A program made the translations under genes and the position numbers. The notes under the pieces are model-generated. The model was not told the DNA's origin. It saw only the letters and a list, made by a program, of their open reading frames with translations, and made no database searches. Source: Spirometra erinaceieuropaei (taxonomy: Eukaryota; Platyhelminthes; Cestoda; Diphyllobothriidea; Diphyllobothriidae). From it: a stretch of DNA of 64,000 nucleotides. The stretch lies in NCBI GenBank assembly GCA_902702965.1, contig CACRXP010000001.1, positions 3,268,159-3,332,158 on the forward strand, given 5' to 3'. Positions 56,318 through 64,000 of the stretch are shown here, in pieces; the stretch's first letter is position 1; every line of letters begins with the position of its first letter.

Positions 56318-58303
56318 AGGTGGGCTAACTCATGAAATGTCAAACGGAATTCCGAAATGCGTTTTTGTTTCGAAAAGATTAATTAAGAAGGGTTGTAAAA
56401 CTAATCAGCCTGCAACATACAGCAAGTGACCTATCTCATGAAATTTTGGCTAAAATTCTCAAATGCGTTTTCGATTAGGAAGGATTGCTTGGTCGCGGTT
56501 GTAATACTGACTATTATGCGGCATACTCTTATAACATTTCGGACTCGGCAAGATGTCAACTTTTAAATGCCCTTCTTTTCAATATCCTGTAGAAAGCGTA
56601 CTCGGCAAAAAGGACTACTTAAGTAGCATGCATTTTTCCCATTGATTTTCGATGGTCTTGCAAATTCAAATATATTTTATAGAAACCATGAATAAAAATA
56701 TGCTTTCTTTTAGTCAATCAATAGAGAATCACGTTTTCTTTATATTTATACTTAAGGAAGAATTATAATTAGGTTTTAAAAGAGTTGTCCTATTACCGAA
56801 TGATTTGGAGCCTGGTCATTCGTTGCATTAGCCCTTAGTAATTTCCTTCTGCAAGATGCATGCGTTCCGCGTAAAGAAAATCCCATATTCTTCTATACCA
56901 TTATAGAGATATCATACAGAGTCCATAAAAAATGGCAATGGATGCGGACCATGTTGTTCATTTCATGAGGAGCAGTGGTAAACGGCCAGGTATGATGCAA
57001 TGTGAATTGAAATTTCGCGGTCTTAAAAAGTCTTTTAATAAAAAACTTTTTAAAACCTAATTATAAGTCTTCCTTCAGTATAAAATATAAAGAAGACATG
57101 ATTCTCTATTGATTGATTAAAAGAAAGCATATTTTTATTCATGGTTTCTATAAAATATATTTGAATTTGCAAGACCATCAAAAATCAATGGGAAAAATGC
57201 ATGCTACTTAAGTAGTCATTTTTTGCCGAGTACGCTTTCTACAGGATATTGAAAAGAAGGGCATTTAAAAGCTGACATCCTGCCGAGTCCGAAATGTTAT
57301 AAGAGTGTGCCGCATAATAGTCAGTATTACAACCGCGACCAAGTAATCTTTCCTAATCGAAAACGCATTTCAGAATTTCAGCCGACATTTCATGAGATAG
57401 GTCACTCGCTGTACTTCTATAATATTTCAGTTACCTCAAGATCTCGGCTTTCGGAAGAACTTCCTTTTGGCTGGATGCAAAAACTACATTCTGCAAAAAA
57501 ATGACTACATATGTAGCATGCATTTTTCTCATTGATTTTCGATGCCCTTCAAGATTCAATTATATTTCATGGAAAACATGCATGAAAATATTCATTCTTT
57601 TGCTCATTTGGTAGATAATTACGTCTCAGTCTAATTTTATACTCGAAGGAAGGACATAAGTCGGTTTTAAAAAAGTTTCTAATTGTGAGATTTTTAATAC
57701 CGTGAAGTGGCCGTTTATAAAACGTCATGTCTCTGCGTTTACCAATGTGGATCGTAAAGTTAACAATACGGATCAAATCCACTGCTAAATTTTATGAACC
57801 CTATATGGTCTCCCTTTATTACCGTAGAGAAATGTGTGGTTTTCCGTAGGCGGAAAATATACGGCTTGTAGTTTGTAAACCCTAACCCAAGTGTGACGGT
57901 AGAGCGGGTTCAAAATTATTCGGGATTTGTAAACATTTTTTGAAACGGAATTATGTCCCTTCCTTCCAGTATAAAATTGGACTGAGACGTAATTATCTAC
58001 CGAATGAGCAAAAGAATGAATATTTTCATGCATGTTTTCCATGAAATATAATTGAATCCTTTAGGGCATCGAAAATCAATGAGAAAAATGCATGCTACAT
58101 ATGTAGTCATTTTTTGCAGAGTGTAGTTTTTGCATCCAGCCAAAAGGAAGTTCTTCCGAAAGCCGGGATCTTGAGGTAACTGAAATACTATAGAAGTATG
58201 TAGCAGCCAATTAGTTTTACAACCCTTCTTAATTAATCTTTTCGAAACAAAAACGCATTTCGGAATTCCGTTTGACATTTCATGAGTTAGCCCACCCACT
58301 ATA
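56318..58303. mobile_element. Outer foldback MITE, interrupted by a nested copy
   Basis: The left arm is 56318-56417 and resumes at 57414. The right arm is about 57960-58303, ending 'catttcatgagttagcccac'. After removal of 56420-57411 and one TA, the left arm reads continuously against the inverted right arm ('ctgcaacata|cttctataatatttcag' against the reverse of 'gaaatactatagaagtatgt'). The centre (about 57660-57960) is unrelated to the other MITEs. The terminal CAGT has drifted to TAGT. Confidence 0.85.
56420..57411. mobile_element. Nested complete foldback MITE, TA target duplication
   Basis: This 992-bp element starts 'cagcaagtgacctatctca' and ends with 'gagataggtcactcgctg'. It is flanked by TA at 56418-56419 and 57412-57413, and the host MITE gives the empty-site sequence with a single TA. 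The arms are about 380 bp. The centre includes 'atggatgcggaccatgttgt', shared with 43472-43491 in the copy at 42953. It is non-coding. Confidence 0.92.
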
Positions 58304-58602
58304 CCATTGTCTTTAGAAGGAAAACTCTATCGTAGGCACTAGCATTTCATGGTGGTTATTTCCACGTTCGGAGAGGACCTCAGCGTATGAAAAATTTGCC
58401 CAATATTATGACCATATGCATGTAACGTCTCCCCGCCTGCTTCCATCCTATTTCCCCGCCAGAGTAATTTGCTGATAGTTATTGCTCTCGCAGGCATGAG
58501 GTCTCATCCGGCGGGATGTTTCTTTAGGATGCCGCATAGACAACGTTAACAGGTGTGTCAGGGAATAAGGTCACTCCCGAAGCTCAAGGGAAAAGAAGCT
58601 CT
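58304..58602 (-). repeat. Inverted arm A' (right), flanking a MITE
   Basis: The reverse of 56012-56317, from 'attgtctttagaaggaaaac' to 'cactcccgaagctcaaggga'. Small differences between arms (for example 'ccttattccc' against 'ccttcttccc' on the same strand) show that the arms have diverged slightly. Confidence 0.85.
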
Positions 58603-59455
58603 GGTGCTCCGAAGATAGAAGATCTGCATATACCTAGACCTTCCATGCCGCCCGAATATCCATGCTGCTTGCAGTTCTTTGAATACCGGTGCTCTCACCT
58701 CAGTGCCTAACGAACCTGGGCGGGCATTATTCATTGTGCCATTTGTGTTTTTCTCCGCGTCATGCTGGTTTCTGAGTCGTTAGTTCGTACCCGTTCCGTT
58801 AGTATTTTAAAAATCAATGGATATTTTCTTCAATTTCTCTGGTCTTTACAATTCCGTCGGAATTAAATTTGGACTCTGCAGGCCTGTTGTAGCTTCCCGA
58901 CGTACGACGGCGACAGAAAGATCTCCCACGTTTTTATTAACCAATTGATGCACAAAAGCAGTTCGAACAGCTTGGTTTCTGTCCCTTTCTGGACTTGACG
59001 TTATTTTCACCTACTTTGCAATAGGTCAGCAATTCTTCCATGCAGTGCTTTTAATCGCGCTAAATGCGCCGCGGACATAATGCAGTCATTTTTACCCAAA
59101 GTGGCAACTTGAGAGGGTAAGGGCCTTGCAATCAGCGGGAACAATTAAGAGCCCTTAAGAAGGCCTCACCATCGCGCAGGCTGTCTCCCTGAAGAGGAAG
59201 GACAGTTAGTATGTACATTTCATGCTTTTCATCCGACACTGTATTCAGAATGGTCGGTGTGTTTTCCCCAGTTAGCGGTGGAAATGCAATATTTCCTTTC
59301 CTTCCGAAGACAATCCGGCCCATATTTTTCTTCTTAGAATGAGAGATGGTTAGATGGTCCGAAGTGGATGTATGGAGAACCGAGGCGCTAGTCGCTTCCA
59401 TTGGGAGAGCTTCTATTCCAGGCCAGTTTGGCCAGTTGCACCTGCGCTTTGGGTT
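58603..59455. other. No recognisable feature
   Basis: Unique-looking sequence between MITE-related blocks. No supported exon. Confidence 0.4.
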
Positions 59456-59980
59456 TTCGGCCTACATGTTGCATACTTTCCATGTGAGGAAAATCCTACA
59501 TTTCTCTATACCACTAAGAAGATTTCACACAGAACCCATTAAACTTTACAATGGATGTAAAGCATGTTCTATACCTAAAGGGTGGCATTAATAAGCAGAT
59601 AGATACGATGTTGTATGAATAGACACTTTAGAGTCCCAAAAAGCTCACAATTGTAAGATTCTTTAAACCGAAATGTGCCCTTTCTTCAGGTTTAAACTTT
59701 AAAAAGTGCGTAATTTGCCACCAAATGAGGACAAGAAAGAATATTTTGTTAAGCCATTGTTAGGCCATTGAAAATCAGCTGAGAGAGTCGTATTATTTAG
59801 ATAACCACTTTATCAAGTGTGCCTTTGCAAGCGGCCGGAAAGGAGCCCATTCAAAAGCCGGCATCCTGGCTTGACCGAATTATCTTGGGATTATGTTGCA
59901 TGCTTTTAATGTCACAACTCCACCTTAGTAATCTCTTTTAATCAAAGACACATTACACAATTTCGATTAAGATTTGTGGT
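59456..59980 (+). mobile_element. Foldback MITE, centre and right arm, decayed
   Basis: 'atactttccatgtgaggaaa', 'ccattaaactttacaatgg', then the arm 'gaaaatcagctgagaga', 'aaagccggcatcctggc' and 'ttaatcaaagacacattac' follow the MITE order. The right terminus is lost near 59980. Confidence 0.6.
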
Positions 59981-62030
59981 TACTCGAGATTTAAAGCGCC
60001 AGCCATATAATCTTGAGATTTGCTTTATGTAAGCATTACTTGCCTCAGGTCAGTTGGCCTCATAGTTTTCCGTAAGGACGTTTACATATTTTGTTAAAGT
60101 ATGTCAGTCCTAATTGCATTTTTGGGTATCAATGCCTCTTCTGCGAACCGCGTTGGGTCTGGTTAATGTGGCTTAGCATCAGGATAGGGCGCGACCTCCA
60201 CTGTCCCTCTCTCTCTCTCCTGCATCTCTCCCCTCCCCCCAAAAAAGTGGCCCCTTCGTAACATCCTCGGTAGGTTGATCGCCTCCTTTTTGTCGTCTGA
60301 GCTGACACCAGCGCCGATCGGGATGGCTGCTTCGATCTGATTTCCGTGCAAAAGGTACGCATGACCGGCTCCCGGTAGACATGTTTGTGCACGACAGGGT
60401 GGTTTAAAGTCTTGTTCCGATGTAACAAAACGCCACCTTTTGGCCCTTGACTTGACAGTCACCTCAGGATTTCTCGCAGACTTCCATCAACTTTCGCCCG
60501 TTTCCGCTTTAAAAATCTGCACACGCGCGGGGGGGTGGTTGCTTTCACTGCTGTTCTTTGCCCGTAATTCAACTTTACCTCACATCTGTTTTGCGGATGC
60601 GCTTGAGTGTAAATACGACATGTCTTCCATCTGTCCCGAAATCAGTTTTTCTTCCCTCAAGTGACTTGTAAGTCGCAGTCCATTTATCGTTGATAGGATG
60701 TAGACCTCTGGTAATGGACCAATTATGCGCTAATCCAGAGTTTGTTTGAATTGGCCCTCGGTGTTACAGTACGCAAAAAGTTGTGCCTTAAAAACGCGAA
60801 TTCAGTCTGTCTCGCTTATCCGGATGTAGTATTTTTATTATACGCCGGTATCACTATTTTATTCCATGGAGGGTGCGGTGGATCGATTAGGAACCTTATT
60901 AACAGCAATAAATGGACGAGTCAATGGCTTCTTTGATATCAAAACCCGTGGGTGAAACTGCCGATACCGTTTTCGGTTTTAATATAGAAACAAAAGCAAA
61001 AATCGAATGGAGCGAAAACTAGGGTAAACATGGCAGGATCCGTTGAAGCAGGTAGTAGTCACACGAAAGTCGGTAATAAAGGCGTTGAAGGGGGCCCCAA
61101 GGAGCTTCTTCTTTTCATGAAAACGTATAGGTACCTTGGAAACAATCGATGTTTCATCAAAGGAGGTTAGATGAGATTCTCCGAACATGATTGTCACTGT
61201 GGATTATGCTATGCTGGCCTCGAACGATAAAATGCTGCCTTGTCTTTTCCTGAAACACGGATTGTAACATACGGTTCAAGAACATGAAAGTCTCCAATTC
61301 CTAAATCATTGTGCCTTCAGATGGAATGCAAACATCGAAATTTTTGTCATTTAGGGCTGGATTGGAGAACAATGACGGGAAAGGTTGTGATTTTACGAAA
61401 ACCGTTTTTAGCATACCCGGCATCCACTAAAATGTGATGCAATCGAATGCAGCAAAAATACTCGTTGCATGTACTCCAAAACTTGGTTTTCTGTTCTTTG
61501 ACATTGTAGATTATTTGCTTGATAGTAGATAGGAATTTCGTTTCGGTGCGTAGCCAATCTTGCCATCCATCATATTCGCCATATTCCCATTAAAAGAGGA
61601 AACTGAAACAACATCGGAACTCGAGATCCAATCCGAAACAAGCGGTATCTTAAGGAAGTTCAAACAAAGGCCAACGTACCGTACAATGAATGGTTCTTTA
61701 GCATGATGCAACGGTAAATCTACATTTTCACCTGATTCTGCTTTCGAGTGAATAGATGCACTAAAGTTACTTTACGGTGTTCAGCCTTCGTGAGACTGTA
61801 CCTTAAGCGAATTTCAGGAAGTTGTGTCGTCTACGTTTAAAACAATCTAGGTTTCACTTTCCTAGGAGAGTAAATAACCAGTGTTTCAGTGGAATGAGAC
61901 TGAAGTTTTGTAACCAAATATGGTGCGATCGGATTCTGTTCGTTCGAACACACTGCTGACCCCAACCTTTAAACCCAGTCCTTCCAAATGAGTTTAAGAT
62001 GCAGTGCAACTCAGTAACAGCCAGAGTCAA
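59981..62030. other. No supported gene
   Basis: Frames at 60129-60462 on the minus strand and at 60440-60664 and 60742-60936 on the plus strand lack motifs and splice support. No repeat was recognised. Confidence 0.4.
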
Positions 62031-63365
62031 TGATTAATCTCATGAGATGTCAACCGAAATTGTGAAATGTGTTTTCGATTTAGAAGGATTACTTACGTAG
62101 GGTCGTAATACTGATTATCTTGTGGCATAACCCCATAATATTTCCTGTCCATCAGGGTGCTGCCTTTTGAATGTACTCCTTTTCAGCCACCTGCAAAAGT
62201 TCACTCGGTAAAAAAATGATTACTTAGGTAGTATGCATTTTATTCGTCGATGTTCGATGTCCTAGTAAATTTAAATATATTTCATCAAAAACCTCCATAT
62301 AAATAGAATTTCTTGTGCTCTTTTGGTAGCAATTTATGTCTTCTTAAAAAATTACTTAAAGAAAGGATACCTTTTGGTTTTAAAAATGTTTTCAATAGCA
62401 TTACCGACAAAGACAAGGGAGACTGGAATGGCCACTTCTGGCTTATTGGCCGTCGTCGGCCAGTCATACCCAGCTCCGAAGTGTGAAACACCTGGGGCTA
62501 GATCCTACAACCTGTTAGTTAGAGGCCCAACGCCTATCTCATGCGCCGTTGTTGGTTGGGCTCGAAAGAGAGGCCGTGAGGCACAACGGGACAAGTGAGT
62601 TCCGCAAGAACGATCAGTGAGCGTCCCCTTTACCATTGTACATTCCCGATTAAAACCGATAGGACAACGAGCCCATGTAGGCGTTGGACTTCTAACTAAC
62701 AGGTCGCGGCATCGAGCTCCAGGTATTCCACACTTCGGGGTTGGGTATGACTGCCTGACGACGGCCAGTAAGCCAGAAATTGTCATTCCAGTCTCTCTTG
62801 TATTTGTCGGCAGTAACATTTTGTCTATATCATGCGCCGCTGTGCGGCTGCTGGTTGAGCTCGAGAGAGAGCCCGTAAGGCACAACGGGACGAGTGAATT
62901 CCGTAAGAACGATCGGTGAGCGCCCCCTCTCCCAATGTTTTCAATCGCCGAATACTTTTGAACTCGACCTGTCAATGCGTTTTCGTTTAGGGTTTTCAGT
63001 CAAGGTATGGCGTGATGTCCATTGCCCCTCTCCCCCACGCCTCCCGACTCCAGAGAAATGGCCCTTCCGTAACATGATTTACTGCCAAAAGAGCTCAAGA
63101 ACTAATATTTCTATGGTGGTTTTCCCACAAAATATGTTTGAATTTGCAAAGGTATCGAAAGTCGATGGAGAAGATGCATACTGCTTCAATAGCCATTTTT
63201 ACCGAGCGCGTCTCCTACAGGTGACTGATAAGAAGTGTATTTAAAAGCCAGCGTGTCGGAAAATCACATGGTTACGTTTCAGTATAATCAATATTATCGC
63301 CTCCCTTAAGTAATCCCTCCTAATCAAAACCGCTTTTCAGAATTTCGATTAACATTTCATGAGAT
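62031..63365. mobile_element. Decayed foldback MITE split by SINE insertion
   Basis: The left arm is at 62031-62395 ('aatctcatgagatgtcaacc' onward) and the right arm at about 63095-63365 ('tatgtttgaatttgcaaag', 'aaaaccgcttttcagaattt', 'taacatttcatgagatg'). Between them lies the SINE block 62400-62935 plus about 150 bp of other sequence. The termini are too diverged to define a target duplication. Confidence 0.65.
62400..62935. mobile_element. SINE family 1, inverted pair within a MITE
   Basis: 62400-62490 is the SINE core on the minus strand ('accgacaaagacaagggaga', 'tggcttattggccgtcgtc'). From about 62530 the distal body is on the plus strand, followed by a decayed tRNA head near 62660-62720 and a second plus-strand body (62725-62935, ending 'cgatcggtgagcgcccc'). 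The arrangement implies at least two insertion or rearrangement events. Confidence 0.7.
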
Positions 63366-63794
63366 GTATGTTAGTCCACTCGCACTCGTCTACTGTGTAT
63401 GTGGCGACGATAAGGTCTAAATACATTAGCGAACATCCTCGATAGGTAGTTTGTTTATATTAAGTCGCAATGTTCTGTCGTTTGACCCGAAACGTCACTG
63501 GACTGTTCCTTGATTAACAATTCACAATTTAATGCGTTGCACGTTATCACAACATTGTCACCGACCCGTGTGCATGCATCTGCGATGTTTACATCCTAAT
63601 TTGGCCGAATAGATAGGCGTGATCGATGTACCACGATGGTAGAAAAACACGTGCACATTATTATCCAGCTCGCCACTCGCGCGTAACGGAGATGGTGCGT
63701 CGTCCAGACAAACCCACTCCGGGTGACCCCAGCTAAGACCTCCAAAAACAATGTTACTTAATTGGTGTTTTGGCAGATTTGAATTATTCCCTTG
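63366..63794. other. No recognisable feature
   Basis: Spacer between the decayed MITE and the terminal SINE. No supported exon. Confidence 0.4.
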
Positions 63795-64000
63795 TTCCAA
63801 TTATAAAGTCGGCGGCCTCGGTAGGAGTCGGCCCCCACGACAGCAAGGCTTGAGTACAGCCAACGCTCTAACCGCCTGAGCTACGGGGTCCCACCGGGAG
63901 ACGTGAGTTTAGTCACTTTTGGGTCAAGATTCCCACCTAGCCTACTGCACTGAGAGGAGTCCACCAATTCTTATGCAGCAGACTGACTACCCAAGAGGAG
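63795..64000 (-). mobile_element. tRNA-derived SINE family 2 (window-truncated)
   Basis: On the minus strand, the leader ('ttgggtagtcagtctgctg', 'ggtggactcc', 'gcagtaggctaggtggga', 'cttgacccaaaagtgac') is followed by the tRNA-like core 'ccgtagctcaggcggttaga'. The same order is seen on the plus strand at 6838-7065. The B-box region is more diverged here ('gtgggggccgactcc'). The leader continues beyond the window. Confidence 0.75.

Overview
The window looks like nuclear DNA from a metazoan, most probably a flatworm and perhaps a pseudophyllidean tapeworm. This is inferred from three things: sparse GT-AG spliced exons in long introns, many Penelope-like element (PLE) remnants with GIY-YIG domains, and degenerate TTAGGG-type tracts. 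There are no operons, Shine-Dalgarno sites, rRNA genes or CRISPR arrays. Most open frames here are chance frames in non-coding DNA or frames inside repeats. Four runs of N (9930-10003, 21090-21188, 33099-33438, 45763-45851) are assembly gaps.

The main host gene is on the + strand. Six putative exons (14533-14631, 16426-16701, 21804-21946, 22042-22798, 23375-23484, 23891-24289) keep one open frame, and intron phase agrees at all five junctions. They encode the 3' part of a single-pass receptor: the second half of an FN3-like domain, a stalk, a transmembrane helix with a basic stop-transfer segment, and a long Ser/Gln/Pro-rich tail with two Tyr-x-Asn motifs. The layout recalls nephrin/SYG-2 or Robo type adhesion receptors, but I cannot name the family with confidence. 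The 5' exons were not found. Possible further coding segments lie at 29861-29957, 30477-30923, 36238-36326 and, most convincingly, a proline-rich terminal exon at 41386-41748. Whether any of these belong to the same gene is unknown.

The rest is mostly mobile DNA. (i) PLE remnants lie at 9330-9520, 9780-10180, 45150-46035, 50512-52640, 54030-54090 and 54509-55647. Several carry hammerhead-ribozyme (HHR) motifs in their terminal repeats. (ii) An 814-bp insertion at 51330-52143 consists of 352-bp HHR-bearing units in opposed orientation, has a 13-bp target duplication, and looks like an animal retrozyme. (iii) Foldback MITEs have CAGT-starting termini and TA target duplications, with complete copies at 42953-43949 and 56420-57411. 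The second is nested inside another copy that is itself flanked by inverted 300-bp arms. (iv) There are two clear tRNA-derived SINE families and a possible third. (v) Several degenerate telomere-like tracts share flanks and so appear to belong to a dispersed element.

The most interesting part is 50.5-58.6 kb. It holds the retrozyme-like insertion, a hammerhead-flanked PLE with its own 13-bp target duplication, and a nested MITE palindrome.
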